32,956 nucleotides of DNA from Bacteroidales bacterium (GTDB taxonomy: Bacteria; Bacteroidota; Bacteroidia; Bacteroidales; F082), in NCBI GenBank assembly GCA_017649945.1, contig JAGCFU010000019.1, positions 1-32,956 of the forward strand. The letters run 5' to 3'. A program made the position numbers and the translations under genes. The notes under the pieces were generated by a model. That model was not told the origin of the DNA, searched no databases, and saw only the letters and a program-made list of their open reading frames with translations. Shown in pieces: positions 23,761 to 32,830 of the stretch. The number at the start of each line of letters is the position of its first letter. Position 1 is the first letter of the stretch.

Positions 23761-24885
23761 GTGAAAATTGCTGTAAATACTCGTTTGCTGTTGAAAGACA
23801 AACTCGAAGGCATCGGATGGGTCGCCTGCGAAACACTCAGCCGTATCGTGAAAGCACACCCGAATGACGAGTTTTACTTCCTCTTCGACCGCAAACCCGA
23901 CCCGAAGTTCATTTTCGCCGAAAACGTCACGCCTGTGGTGCTTTTTCCGCAAGCGCGACATCCTTTTTTGTATGTCATTTACTTCGAGATATCGGTCAGA
24001 CGCGCTTTACGCAAGATAAAACCTGATGTCTTCATCTCGACAGACGCCTATCTCAGCCTGCGCTCGAAAACGCCGCAAATCGCTGTGTTTCATGACATTA
24101 ACTTCGAGCACTTTCCGCAGGATTTTCCGAGATTGGCGTTGTGGCATTACAAGAGATTCTTCCCTAAATTTGCACATAAAGCGAAGAAAATAATCACCGT
24201 TTCGGAGTTTTCAAAGAAGGATATCATCGCTAATTATGGCGTTGAGCCTGATAAAATTAACGTCGTTTACAACGGTGCCAACGAAGGCTTCAAACCTCTT
24301 CCTGAAGAAGAAAAAGTTAATGTAAGAAATCAGTATACAGCTGGTTATCAATACTTTATGTTTGTCGGGTCATTGCATCCGCGAAAGAATCTGGCGAGAT
24401 TGTTCCCGGCTTTCGATGTCTTCAAGGAAAAAACGGCTTCTGACGTTAAGTTGGTGATAGTGGGGGAGAAACGTTGGTGGACAGAGCCTATTCAGAAGGC
24501 ATTCGAGGCAATGAAACATCAAGACGATGTTGTGTTTGTCGGTCACTTGCAGATGAGTGAGCTTCATCGTGTGACGGCGGCGGCATTGGCCTCGGTTTAT
24601 GTTTCTTATTTTGAGGGCTTCGGCATCCCGATAGTGGAGGCGTACAAATGCGACGTTCCGGTGATAACATCCAATGTCACGTCAATGCCTGAAGTGGCTG
24701 GCGATGCTGCGCTGCTTGTCGATCCGTTCAACATCGATTCCATTGCCGACGCGATGATTCAAATGCTCGACGAAAACGTCCGTAACGCATTGATAGAGAA
24801 AGGTCGCGTGCGCCGAAACGATTTCTCGTGGGATAAAGCCGCAGAAGGCTGGTGGTCAGTTATAAATGAATCGGTAGCTAAATGA
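23761..24885 (+). CDS. Group 1 (GT4-type) glycosyltransferase
   Basis: 374-aa GT-B fold glycosyltransferase. The N-terminal domain begins KIAVNTRLLLKDKLEGIGW, where GIGW is a glycine-rich donor loop; KIITVSEFSKKDI and NVVYNGANEGF mark the domain junction. The C-terminal donor domain has FVGSLHPRKNLARL and the EGFGIPIVEAYKCDVPVI motif containing the E-x7-E pair, then EVAGDAALLVDP. I chose GTG 23761 because the frame is open further upstream through frdB but the promoter box lies at 23739, and homologues begin at this point. Donor and acceptor are unknown; cell-surface polysaccharide or lipid glycosylation is the usual role. It is isolated from other glycan genes. Confidence 0.88.
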   Translation: MKIAVNTRLLLKDKLEGIGWVACETLSRIVKAHPNDEFYFLFDRKPDPKFIFAENVTPVVLFPQARHPFLYVIYFEISVRRALRKIKPDVFISTDAYLSLRSKTPQIAVFHDINFEHFPQDFPRLALWHYKRFFPKFAHKAKKIITVSEFSKKDIIANYGVEPDKINVVYNGANEGFKPLPEEEKVNVRNQYTAGYQYFMFVGSLHPRKNLARLFPAFDVFKEKTASDVKLVIVGEKRWWTEPIQKAFEAMKHQDDVVFVGHLQMSELHRVTAAALASVYVSYFEGFGIPIVEAYKCDVPVITSNVTSMPEVAGDAALLVDPFNIDSIADAMIQMLDENVRNALIEKGRVRRNDFSWDKAAEGWWSVINESVAK

Positions 24886-24933
24886 TTATTAACGTGTAAA
24901 GAGATTTATCGCATCTCATAAAACATCAACATT

Positions 24934-26220
24934 ATGAAAGTATTAGTCCTTGGTTCAGGTGGTCGCGAGCACGCTCTCGCATGGAAAATCGCTCAAAGCG
25001 ACAAAGTGTCGGAAGTGTACATCGCACCAGGCAACGCCGGCACTGCTTCAGTGGGTCAAAATATCGCAATCAATATCTCTGATTTTCAAGTAATTAAAGA
25101 TGTTGTATTAAAGTATTACATTAACATGGTTGTAGTGGGTCCTGAGCAGCCTCTCGTCGATGGAATAGTCGACTTTTTCAAGTCAGACAAAGACCTCAAA
25201 GACGTGAAAATAATCGGTCCGGATAAGGTCGGTGCGCAGCTTGAAGGCTCCAAGGCTTTCGCCAAGAATTTCATGGAGAAATATGGCATCCCGACAGCCA
25301 AATGTTTCACCGTCACAGCGGAAAATCTCAACGATGGTTTGAAATATCTCGACACTCTCGAAGCTCCTTACGTGCTTAAAGCCGACGGTCTCGCTGCCGG
25401 TAAAGGTGTTTTGATAATCGACGATTTGACTGAAGCGAAGTCTGAACTTAAAGAGATGCTTTCCGGCAAATTCGGCTCAGCTTCGGCAAAAGTCGTCATC
25501 GAACAGTTCCTCAAAGGCATCGAGGTCTCGATGTTTGTACTGACTGACGGCGAAAACTATGTCATCCTTCCTGAAGCTAAGGATTACAAACGAATCGGCG
25601 ATGGTGACACCGGCCTGAACACTGGTGGCATGGGTGCGGTTTCCCCAGTGCCTTTCGTGACTCCGGAATTCATTGGAAAAGTTGAAAATCGTATCATAAA
25701 ACCTACGATTTCAGGTCTGAAAAAAGAGAAAATCGACTACAAAGGCTTTATTTTCCTGGGTCTTATGAATTGTGGCGGCGACCCGTACGTCATCGAATAT
25801 AACGTCCGCATGGGTGACCCTGAGACCGAGGGCGTGATGACTCGCATTGATTCTGATTTCGCGGAACTGCTCGACAAATGCGCTCAAGGTAAGCTCAATG
25901 AGGCTCATTATCAGGCAAGTGCGGAGACTTCTGTTACGGTGATGCTCGTGTCGGGAGGCTATCCTGAAGCTTACAAGAAAGGCATGAAGATCACCGGCCT
26001 CGAAAACGTGTGTCCGTGCTGTGTCGTAGCGCACGCAGGCACTAAACTCGATGGTAATGATATAGTTACGTCGGGCGGTCGCGTCATCGCGGTGACGGCA
26101 CACGGCAAAAACATCGAAGAGGCGAGAGAAAAAGCTTATCATAACGCTAAGATGATACTGTTTGAAGGCAAAAACTACCGTCACGATATCGGACTTGATT
26201 TGATGAATTATCATGCTTAA
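24934..26220 (+). CDS. purD: Phosphoribosylamine-glycine ligase
   Basis: 428-aa ATP-grasp enzyme of purine synthesis, joining glycine to phosphoribosylamine. It begins MKVLVLGSGGREHALAWKIA, and shows VVGPEQPLVDGIVD, GPDKVGAQLEGSKAFAKNFM, APYVLKADGLAAGKGVLI, PEAKDYKRIGDGDTGLNTGGMGAVSP and the metal-binding region EYNVRMGDPETEGVM. Length is normal. No promoter box is seen in the 48-nt gap before it, which holds only a small GAGAT/ATCTC hairpin. The stop overlaps the next start by 8 nt. Confidence 0.97.
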   Translation: MKVLVLGSGGREHALAWKIAQSDKVSEVYIAPGNAGTASVGQNIAINISDFQVIKDVVLKYYINMVVVGPEQPLVDGIVDFFKSDKDLKDVKIIGPDKVGAQLEGSKAFAKNFMEKYGIPTAKCFTVTAENLNDGLKYLDTLEAPYVLKADGLAAGKGVLIIDDLTEAKSELKEMLSGKFGSASAKVVIEQFLKGIEVSMFVLTDGENYVILPEAKDYKRIGDGDTGLNTGGMGAVSPVPFVTPEFIGKVENRIIKPTISGLKKEKIDYKGFIFLGLMNCGGDPYVIEYNVRMGDPETEGVMTRIDSDFAELLDKCAQGKLNEAHYQASAETSVTVMLVSGGYPEAYKKGMKITGLENVCPCCVVAHAGTKLDGNDIVTSGGRVIAVTAHGKNIEEAREKAYHNAKMILFEGKNYRHDIGLDLMNYHA

Positions 26221-27205
26221 GTTCTTCAAACACAGTTATATACCGCAACTGGTAGTGATAGTGCTGCTGATAGTGGTGCTGTGGATTCCTGCGTTTGTCT
26301 CGCATGTGTCGGAGGTCGCGGTCGGCAGCCCGATAACGCCGCTGTATAACCTCGTAGCTGCTATTTTCGGCTCATCAAGCCTTGCGCTGACGATATTCAC
26401 CTTCGCGGTCTTTTGTGCCAGTGTGTTGATTTTCAACTCGATACTGTCTGTTAATCAGTTAGTTACGCGTAATAGCAGCATCGGCGCATTCATGTTTGTG
26501 CTGTGTATGAGTTGTGTCCAGATCCAAGATGAGTTGTATCCGTTCTTGCTCGCTTGTCCGTTCATTATGATGGTGTTACATACGGTTTACCTGATTTATC
26601 AAGTCGGAAAACCTGAGGCGTATCTTATGAATTCCGGATTCTTCATAGCCATGGCGTCGATGTTTTATTTTCCGTCTATCTTATTGATTATCTGGGTGTT
26701 ACTGGCAATGTTCGTGATGGATATAAAGCAGCTGAAACATTTTCTTATACCTGTTTTAGGATTTTTATTCCCTTACTTCATACTTTTCGTGTTTTTTTAC
26801 CTCAATCATTCCTTAATAGAAAAAACCAACGAATATTTGTTGTCATTCAGTGAGATCGGATTTGAGAAACTTGGTCTACAAACAGCGGATTTGGTCGTTA
26901 TTTTGATTGTTTTGGCCTTGACGTGGTCCTCGCTGATGTTAATATTTTCTGATAAATTCGATAATTCGGTCGCGACAAGAAAAAAAGTCGACATCACAAT
27001 ATGGTTGTTTGTATTCGCTTTCATGATGCTTTTTATGCAGAAGCCAGTGATGTGTAATGGATTGATGTTCATGGTGTTAGCGATATTTTTGTCAATGATT
27101 CTATGTTATTTCAAAAAAACAAAAGTCATTGATATTGTGATAGTTGCAGTGATGTTGGCGATAATTGCTAACCAATATTTGCCGTTATTTGGTGTTGTAT
27201 TATGA
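26213..27205 (+). CDS. Multi-pass inner-membrane protein of unknown function
   Basis: 330-aa protein with about nine to ten hydrophobic segments (for example [84 protein letters not shown] and [13 protein letters not shown]). No catalytic motif is visible. It resembles the uncharacterised Bacteroidota membrane proteins found beside purD (a DUF6427-like family is possible, not certain). It overlaps purD by 8 nt and rnhB by 4 nt, so all three genes are probably translated from one message. Confidence 0.8.
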   Translation: MLKFFKHSYIPQLVVIVLLIVVLWIPAFVSHVSEVAVGSPITPLYNLVAAIFGSSSLALTIFTFAVFCASVLIFNSILSVNQLVTRNSSIGAFMFVLCMSCVQIQDELYPFLLACPFIMMVLHTVYLIYQVGKPEAYLMNSGFFIAMASMFYFPSILLIIWVLLAMFVMDIKQLKHFLIPVLGFLFPYFILFVFFYLNHSLIEKTNEYLLSFSEIGFEKLGLQTADLVVILIVLALTWSSLMLIFSDKFDNSVATRKKVDITIWLFVFAFMMLFMQKPVMCNGLMFMVLAIFLSMILCYFKKTKVIDIVIVAVMLAIIANQYLPLFGVVL

Positions 27206-27798
27206 ATCTGAAACCGTTTTACACTGAAAATCTTGTTGAGGCGGGCTGTGATGAAGCCGGTAGAGGTTGTATTGCAGGCCCGGTGGTCGCCGCTGCGGTG
27301 ATTCTGCCCCGTGACATGGATTTTCCGGAGTTTGATGACTCGAAAAAACTTACCGAAAAGCAGCGTGAAAAGTTGAGAATCAAGGTGTTGGAGAATGCGG
27401 TGGCATATGGGGTGGGCATCGTCTCAGCTGAAGAAATCGATGAAATTAACATACTGAACGCTTCGTTTCTGGCGATGCATCGTGCCATCGACCAACTGAC
27501 AATCCGACCGGAATTGTTGCTCATCGACGGCAACCGTTTCAATAAATATCACGACATAAAACATCAGTGTATCGTTGGTGGTGACGCTAAATATCAGGCT
27601 ATCGCGGCGGCTTCAATCTTAGCGAAGACGACTCGTGACCATATAATGCAAGACATTGATAATCAATATCCTGTGTATAACTGGAAGCAAAATAAAGGCT
27701 ATCCGACGATCGAGCATAAAAACGCTGTGGCGGAGCACGGGATGTCGCCGTATCACCGCAAAACGTTCAATATGTCGATACAACTGAAATTATTTTAG
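27202..27798 (+). CDS. rnhB: Ribonuclease HII
   Basis: 198-aa type II RNase H that cuts RNA in RNA-DNA hybrids and at single ribonucleotides in [25 protein letters not shown] holds the first catalytic acid pair (DEAGRG), [14 protein letters not shown] and LLIDGNRF follow, and [13 protein letters not shown] carries the last acidic residue. [24 protein letters not shown] is the conserved C-terminal region. Normal length; ATG overlaps the stop of the membrane protein gene. Confidence 0.97.
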   Translation: MNLKPFYTENLVEAGCDEAGRGCIAGPVVAAAVILPRDMDFPEFDDSKKLTEKQREKLRIKVLENAVAYGVGIVSAEEIDEINILNASFLAMHRAIDQLTIRPELLLIDGNRFNKYHDIKHQCIVGGDAKYQAIAAASILAKTTRDHIMQDIDNQYPVYNWKQNKGYPTIEHKNAVAEHGMSPYHRKTFNMSIQLKLF

Positions 27799-27849
27799 GA
27801 TTTGTAAAACATAATTCGACCTTTCACGTTCTAATAAAAAACGATTATT

Positions 27850-29406
27850 ATGGCAAACACAAGAATTCTTTGGGCTGACGATGAGATAGAACTTCTCAAG
27901 CCGCATATTATGTTTTTGGAACAGAAAGGTTATGAGGTCGAGACTGCCAACAACGGTAGCGACGCAGTGGAAATGGTTCATAATGAGCATTTTGACATAG
28001 TTTTCCTTGATGAGCAGATGCCTGGAATATCCGGCGTTGAGGCTCTCGAAAAGATAAAAGCCGACTTCCCGAACCTCCCGGTAGTGATGATTACAAAGAG
28101 CGAGGAGGAGCGCATCATGGAAGACGCCATCGGCAGCAATATCGCTGATTATCTGATAAAACCGGTGAACCCGAATCAGATTCTGCTTTCACTGAAACGT
28201 AATCTTGAGAATAAAAAACTCGTTGACGAGAAGTCGACCTCGAAATATCAGCAAGAGTTCCGCAAAATCGGAATGGATCTGAACAACAGCCTCGACTACA
28301 ACGAATGGGTCGGCGTGTACAAAAATATCACGCGATGGGAGCTCGAGCTGCAGAAATCGACAGACGAGGGCATAAAAGAGGTACTTTTCATGCAGAAAAA
28401 CGAGGCAAACACGCAGTTTTCGCGTTATGTGGAGAAAAACTACTGCGACTGGGTCTCAGGTAAGGGCGTCAACAAGCCCACGATGTCGCACACCGTGATG
28501 CGTGACAAGGTGTTCTCGCGCCTCGACAAAGACGACAAGCCGTTGTTTTTCATACTGATAGACAACCTGCGCTACGACCAGTGGAAGGCGATACAGCCGT
28601 TGGTTGAGAACTATTTCCGTGTCGCTGACGACGATATTTATTACAGCATCCTGCCTACGACCACTCAATATGCGCGTAACTCTATTTTCTCAGGCCTTAT
28701 GCCGCTTGAGATACGCCGTCATTACCCGAAATATTGGGTCGATGAGGAGGACGAGGGCACGAAGAACCAGTTTGAAGGCGAACTTTTGGGCGAACAGCTG
28801 CGCAGATACGGCAAAAACATTAAATATTCTTATAATAAAGTGCTGAATCTGGCTGCCGGCAAGAAGTTATACGAGCAGATGAACAACCTGATGCAGAATA
28901 AGTTAAATGTTATAGTATACAACTTTGTCGACATGCTCTCGCACGCCAGAACGGAGATGGAAATCATCCGTGAGCTTGCTGACGACGAGGTTGCATACCG
29001 CTCGCTCATGCTGTCGTGGTTCGAGCATTCATCGCTCTTCGACATGATGAAATTCATCGCAAACAAAGGCTGTAACGCTATCGTGACCACCGACCATGGC
29101 TCCGTATGGGTGAAGAGTCCAGTGAAGATTCTCGGCGACAAGGCTGTGAACACCAATCTGAGATATAAATACGGTAAATCATTGAATTACAATGCGAAAG
29201 AGGTTTTTGAGGTGAAAGACCCGGAGAAGATTTTCCTGCCTCGCATCAACGTCTCTACCTCGTATGTCTTCGCGCGTTCCAATGATTTCTTCGCATATCC
29301 GAATAATTATAATTATTACGTCAATTATTATAGGAACACCTTCCAGCATGGCGGTATATCCATGAATGAGATGATGATTCCTGTCGCATATCTGAAGGCA
29401 AAATGA
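27850..29406 (+). CDS. porX: PorX, type IX secretion response regulator with PglZ domain
   Basis: 518-aa protein with an N-terminal receiver domain (1-~120): acidic pocket ILWADDE, phospho-acceptor Asp54 in VFLDEQMPG, Thr82 and Lys104 in YLIKPVNP. A helical linker (~125-200) leads to a C-terminal PglZ/alkaline-phosphatase-like domain with FFILIDNLRYDQWKAI, ILPTTTQYARNSIFSGLMP, IVYNFVDMLSHAR and IVTTDHGSVWV. This architecture and length are those of PorX, partner of the sensor PorY in control of T9SS genes. PorY is not in the window. The two sorting-tail proteins at 9716 and 11824 are likely cargos of the system it governs. Its stop overlaps tsaE. Confidence 0.95.
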   Translation: MANTRILWADDEIELLKPHIMFLEQKGYEVETANNGSDAVEMVHNEHFDIVFLDEQMPGISGVEALEKIKADFPNLPVVMITKSEEERIMEDAIGSNIADYLIKPVNPNQILLSLKRNLENKKLVDEKSTSKYQQEFRKIGMDLNNSLDYNEWVGVYKNITRWELELQKSTDEGIKEVLFMQKNEANTQFSRYVEKNYCDWVSGKGVNKPTMSHTVMRDKVFSRLDKDDKPLFFILIDNLRYDQWKAIQPLVENYFRVADDDIYYSILPTTTQYARNSIFSGLMPLEIRRHYPKYWVDEEDEGTKNQFEGELLGEQLRRYGKNIKYSYNKVLNLAAGKKLYEQMNNLMQNKLNVIVYNFVDMLSHARTEMEIIRELADDEVAYRSLMLSWFEHSSLFDMMKFIANKGCNAIVTTDHGSVWVKSPVKILGDKAVNTNLRYKYGKSLNYNAKEVFEVKDPEKIFLPRINVSTSYVFARSNDFFAYPNNYNYYVNYYRNTFQHGGISMNEMMIPVAYLKAK

Positions 29407-29831
29407 TGGAAAAAACATTCATAATCAACAGTGTTGAGGAACTCTCGCAGGTGTCGGAATTATTAATGTCTTGGCGAGATAAATCCAATATTATTGCGTT
29501 TTATGGACCGATGGGAGCAGGTAAGACCACTTTGATAAAGAACCTGTGCCATAAACTCGGCGTGACCGATGAGGTCAACAGTCCGACCTTCGCTCTCGTG
29601 AATGAATATCCGACTCCAATAGAAGGCTCTATTTTTCACTTCGATTTCTACAGAATCAAGAAATTGGAGGAGGTTTACGACATCGGTTACGAGGATTATT
29701 TCTACAGCGGCCGCCTGTGCCTTTTGGAATGGCCTGAGCTTATCGATCCGCTGATGCCCGATCACTTTATAAAGGTCGAAATCGTCCTCGGCGACAGCGA
29801 TAATTCCAGAAAAATTAAGTGCACAGTGTAG
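29403..29831 (+). CDS. tsaE: tRNA threonylcarbamoyladenosine ATPase TsaE
   Basis: 142-aa P-loop ATPase with Walker A GPMGAGKTTLIKNL, then SPTFALVNEY, HFDFYRI and the LLEWPELIDPLMP motif typical of TsaE (YjeE). It acts with TsaB and TsaD on t6A37 formation in tRNA. Two adjacent ATGs (29403 and 29406) overlap the porX stop; either is possible. A small GGAC/GTCC hairpin lies in the 36 nt before aroB. Confidence 0.94.
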   Translation: MMEKTFIINSVEELSQVSELLMSWRDKSNIIAFYGPMGAGKTTLIKNLCHKLGVTDEVNSPTFALVNEYPTPIEGSIFHFDFYRIKKLEEVYDIGYEDYFYSGRLCLLEWPELIDPLMPDHFIKVEIVLGDSDNSRKIKCTV

Positions 29832-29867
29832 GGACGCATCGTATGTCCTAATGACAAGAGAGCAAGA

Positions 29868-30932
29868 ATGATATTATATAAAAACGATATCGTCAAATTT
29901 ACCGAGCTGGTTTCTTCTCACACCAAAACGTTTCTTCTTTTGGATGAGAATACGGAGAAATATTGTCTCAATGTTTTAAAAAGTGTTGATTTTCAGAATG
30001 TTATAAAAATCGTCATTCCTTCAGGAGAACAAAACAAAAATATCGGTACCGTTCAACATATTTGGTCGCAACTTGTTGATAATCATGCTGATAGGAAATC
30101 ATTGCTGATAAACATCGGTGGTGGCATGGTGACCGACATCGGAGGATTCGCAGCGTCGTGTTATCAACGCGGCATCGATTTCATTAACATCCCGACAACG
30201 CTTTTAGGAATGATTGACGCTTCAATAGGCGGTAAGACAGGCATTGATTTTCAAGGACTTAAAAATCAAATCGGATTATTCTCGCAGCCACTCGCGGTGG
30301 TGATTCTGTTTGAGTTTCTTGAAACTCTGCCGAAACGTGAACTGCTTTCCGGCTTGGCTGAAATAATAAAATACGGTTTTATAGTTGATAAGAGTTTCCT
30401 AGAAGCGAAGCTACTTTCTTATCCATCTTATCCTCCTTATCCATCTTATCCTCTTTATCCTCAATTTATCGAGAAATCCATAGCTGTTAAGGATGAAATT
30501 ACTCGTAACGACACGACAGAGCATGGTAGACGTAAGATTTTAAACTTCGGTCATACCATTGGTCACGCTATTGAAACATATCTTATTGATAATCATGAAG
30601 AAATACGTCATGGAGAAGCGGTTGCGCTTGGAATGGTGCCGGCTTTGTTTCTGTCGGAAAAATATTTTAATTTAGACCCTAATTGGACTTTATATTATAA
30701 AGATTTGTACGCTAAGAATTTCAATAGATTCAATCTTAATGATATTCCTGTTGATGAATTGATTGAAATAATGCGTCACGACAAGAAAAACGAGGGCGGT
30801 GACATAAGATTTGTGCTGATTGAAGACATAGGTAAGCCTGTTTATGATGTCGTGGTGAAGCCTGAAGATATTGTCGAATCGATAAACTATCTTGTTGATT
30901 ATCAGAGCGATGAAAATTATTGGGGTAAATAA
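29868..30932 (+). CDS. aroB: 3-dehydroquinate synthase, with in-frame SYP repeat
   Basis: 354-aa enzyme of the shikimate pathway that turns DAHP into 3-dehydroquinate using NAD and a metal. IPSGEQNKNIGTVQHIW, NIGGGMVTDIGGFAASCYQRGI, IPTTLLGMIDASIGGKTGID, LSGLAEIIKYGF, LNFGHTIGHAIETY and IRHGEAVALGMVPA are all present, so the fold and active site look intact. Residues 184-198 are five tandem tripeptides SYP-SYP-PYP-SYP-LYP encoded by 9-nt repeats, placed between LLEAKLL-like and FIEKSIAVKDEI helices, where homologues have a variable loop. A similar tract occurs in aroA, which overlaps this gene by 23 nt. Codons are AT-rich. Confidence 0.94.
   Translation: MILYKNDIVKFTELVSSHTKTFLLLDENTEKYCLNVLKSVDFQNVIKIVIPSGEQNKNIGTVQHIWSQLVDNHADRKSLLINIGGGMVTDIGGFAASCYQRGIDFINIPTTLLGMIDASIGGKTGIDFQGLKNQIGLFSQPLAVVILFEFLETLPKRELLSGLAEIIKYGFIVDKSFLEAKLLSYPSYPPYPSYPLYPQFIEKSIAVKDEITRNDTTEHGRRKILNFGHTIGHAIETYLIDNHEEIRHGEAVALGMVPALFLSEKYFNLDPNWTLYYKDLYAKNFNRFNLNDIPVDELIEIMRHDKKNEGGDIRFVLIEDIGKPVYDVVVKPEDIVESINYLVDYQSDENYWGK
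30417..30461 (+). repeat. 9-nt tandem repeat inside aroB (five units)
   Basis: Units TCTTATCCA, TCTTATCCT, CCTTATCCA, TCTTATCCT, CTTTATCCT keep the reading frame and encode SYP-type tripeptides at residues 184-198. The same nonamer family lies in aroA, 623 nt downstream. Confidence 0.95.
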
Positions 30933-32103
30933 GACGTTTGATTTGGATGTGAATCTTGTCGGAAGCAAGAGCGAGAGCAACCGTGTCTTGATGATTGGCT
31001 ATTACGGTGGTTTCACACCTCGCGTCAAAAACCTTTCCGAATCTGACGATACCCGATTATTGAAAGAGATTCTTGATTCTCTCTCTTATCCTTCTTATCC
31101 ATCTTATCCATCTTATCCTGTTTATCCATCTTATCCTCAAAAAATAGTCTGCTTCAACGCCGGCACTGTCTTCCGTTTCTTGGCCACAGCCTTGTCATTT
31201 CGTGACGGTGAATGGATATTGACCGGTTCCGACCGCATGCTTCAGCGTCCTGTCGGTGACCTCGTGGATACCTTGCGAGCGATGGGGACAGACATCGAAT
31301 ATATGGGACAGGATGGATTTCCACCGTTACGTATACATGGTAAGGAATCGGCAAAGACGCGATTTGTTGCGTCTCAAATTCACGTCGATATCACTATTAG
31401 TTCGCAATTCGCATCATCATTATTGTTGGCGCAACCGTCATATTTACATTTAGACGGCGACATGTCATCCGTTCCGTATATCGATATGACCATTGACGTG
31501 ATGCGAAAATTCGGCATCGATGTGCATCGTGAAGGACGTGATATTTTTGTGAAACAATCTGATTATCAGGATGTTGAATATTCTGTGGAATCCGATTGGA
31601 CTTGCGCCTCATATTGGTACGAAATAGTCGCTTTAAGCGAAAACGGCCGAGTGCGATTGCGCAATCTTCATCTTGATTCCAAACAAGGTGATGCCGTCGT
31701 CGCAAAATGGTTTGAGAATTTTGGTGTAACAACCGTTCAAGACGGTAATGATATCATTATTGAAAAAAATAATTCAATAAATAAAGAACAAGTATCATTT
31801 GATTTTATCGACAATCCTGATTTGTACCCGACCATCGCCGCCACCTGTGCGGGATTAGGTATAGAAGGCCGTTTCACCGGATTGCGTAATCTCAAGCACA
31901 AGGAATCGGATCGGGTGGCGGCGATGACAACGGAATTGTCGAAAAAGAATGTTTTTGATTCCCACAACGACCACCGTATTGCGATGGCATTGGCACCTCT
32001 CGCAATGAAAATCGGCGCCCTCGAAATCAAGAACGCCGAAGTCGTATCAAAATCATATCCTGGATTTTGGAAAGAATTCCAAAAAATCACAACCAACCGG
32101 TAG
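30910..32103 (+). CDS. aroA: 3-phosphoshikimate 1-carboxyvinyltransferase (EPSP synthase), with in-frame SYP repeat
   Basis: 397-aa shikimate-pathway enzyme. GSKSESNRVLM (substrate-binding Lys-Ser), NAGTVFRFLATAL, RPVGDLVDTLRAMG, ISSQFASSLLLAQP, DNPDLYPTIAA, LKHKESDRVAAM, SHNDHRIAMALAPLA and SKSYPGFWKEF follow the family order. The usual NAGTAMR reads NAGTVFR. Residues 59-76 are six SYP-type tripeptides between LLKEILDSL and QKIVCFNAGT, a loop that is short in ordinary AroA. I chose ATG 30910, inside the aroB end; an upstream TTG at 30892 is possible. The 3' end overlaps the convergent Fe-S protein gene by 17 nt. Confidence 0.94.
   Translation: MKIIGVNKTFDLDVNLVGSKSESNRVLMIGYYGGFTPRVKNLSESDDTRLLKEILDSLSYPSYPSYPSYPVYPSYPQKIVCFNAGTVFRFLATALSFRDGEWILTGSDRMLQRPVGDLVDTLRAMGTDIEYMGQDGFPPLRIHGKESAKTRFVASQIHVDITISSQFASSLLLAQPSYLHLDGDMSSVPYIDMTIDVMRKFGIDVHREGRDIFVKQSDYQDVEYSVESDWTCASYWYEIVALSENGRVRLRNLHLDSKQGDAVVAKWFENFGVTTVQDGNDIIIEKNNSINKEQVSFDFIDNPDLYPTIAATCAGLGIEGRFTGLRNLKHKESDRVAAMTTELSKKNVFDSHNDHRIAMALAPLAMKIGALEIKNAEVVSKSYPGFWKEFQKITTNR
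31084..31137 (+). repeat. 9-nt tandem repeat inside aroA (six units)
   Basis: Six units of TCTTATCCW (one begins GTT) encode SYP x4, VYP, SYP at residues 59-76. They are in the same reading frame as the aroB tract and nearly identical in sequence. Confidence 0.95.
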
Positions 32104-32812
32104 TCAATACATCGACAATGTGAATTACCTCAATAGGCATTTTCTGTTTTTTTGCATATGAGTTGAGATGCAACAGACACGATATGTCGTTGGTAATCAA
32201 GTATTCAGCACCTGAGTCTATGGCGTCTTTCAACTTCTGGTCGGCCATCGAAGAGGAAATCGTCTCATGTTGCAACGGGAACATTCCTTTACCCATTCCG
32301 CAGCATATCTCAGGGTGTTTCAACTCCACCAGCTCCAATCCGTTGACCTTTGAGAGCAACTGACGGGCCTCGTTTTTCTGACCGAGTTCGCGTAAAGCGG
32401 AGCATGAATCGAGGTACGCCGCTTTGTACGGAAACACTGCTTCGAAATAATCTTTGTGCACTTTATTGACCAGAAAATCAGTAATCTCGTAGATGTTCGC
32501 GACGAGTTTGTTGCACTGCAGATGATAGCTGGAGTTATGGAAAATCTCTTTGTATCTCGTCTTGATGAACCCCACGCACGACGCGCTGATGCCTACGATA
32601 GGGCGGTTGTTTGGGAAGTCGTTGAGAAACTTCTCACCGAGTTTCCTTGACTCGTCGACGTAGCCGCTGTTGAATGCGAACTTGCCGCAGCACGTCTGCT
32701 CAGGGTTGTATGCCACCTCGACGCCAGCCGCTTTGAGTAGTTTCAGGGTGTTCATCGCCGTCATCGGATAAAACTGGTCGATGACGCAGGATACAAAGAG
32801 ATCTACTGTCAT
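32087..32812 (-). CDS. CCG-domain (LutA/GlpC-like) Fe-S oxidoreductase subunit
   Basis: 241-aa protein of two cysteine-rich CCG domains. The first has VDLFVSCVIDQFYP and EQTCCGKFAFNSG with SASCVGFIK; the second has AYLDSCSALRELG, PEICCGMGKGMF and ITNDISCLLHL. This is the LutA/YkgE layout, in which such subunits bind a cluster and move electrons in lactate or glycolate oxidation. The second CCG motif reads CCGMGKG instead of CCGxGG. LutB and LutC are absent; the upstream neighbour is a peptidase end, so the partner is unknown. ATG 32812 is favoured over a TTG at 32821. The gene is read towards aroA, and the 3' ends overlap by 17 nt. Confidence 0.88.
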   Translation of the reverse strand: MTVDLFVSCVIDQFYPMTAMNTLKLLKAAGVEVAYNPEQTCCGKFAFNSGYVDESRKLGEKFLNDFPNNRPIVGISASCVGFIKTRYKEIFHNSSYHLQCNKLVANIYEITDFLVNKVHKDYFEAVFPYKAAYLDSCSALRELGQKNEARQLLSKVNGLELVELKHPEICCGMGKGMFPLQHETISSSMADQKLKDAIDSGAEYLITNDISCLLHLNSYAKKQKMPIEVIHIVDVLTTGWL

Positions 32813-32830
32813 GATTATCAATGATTTATG

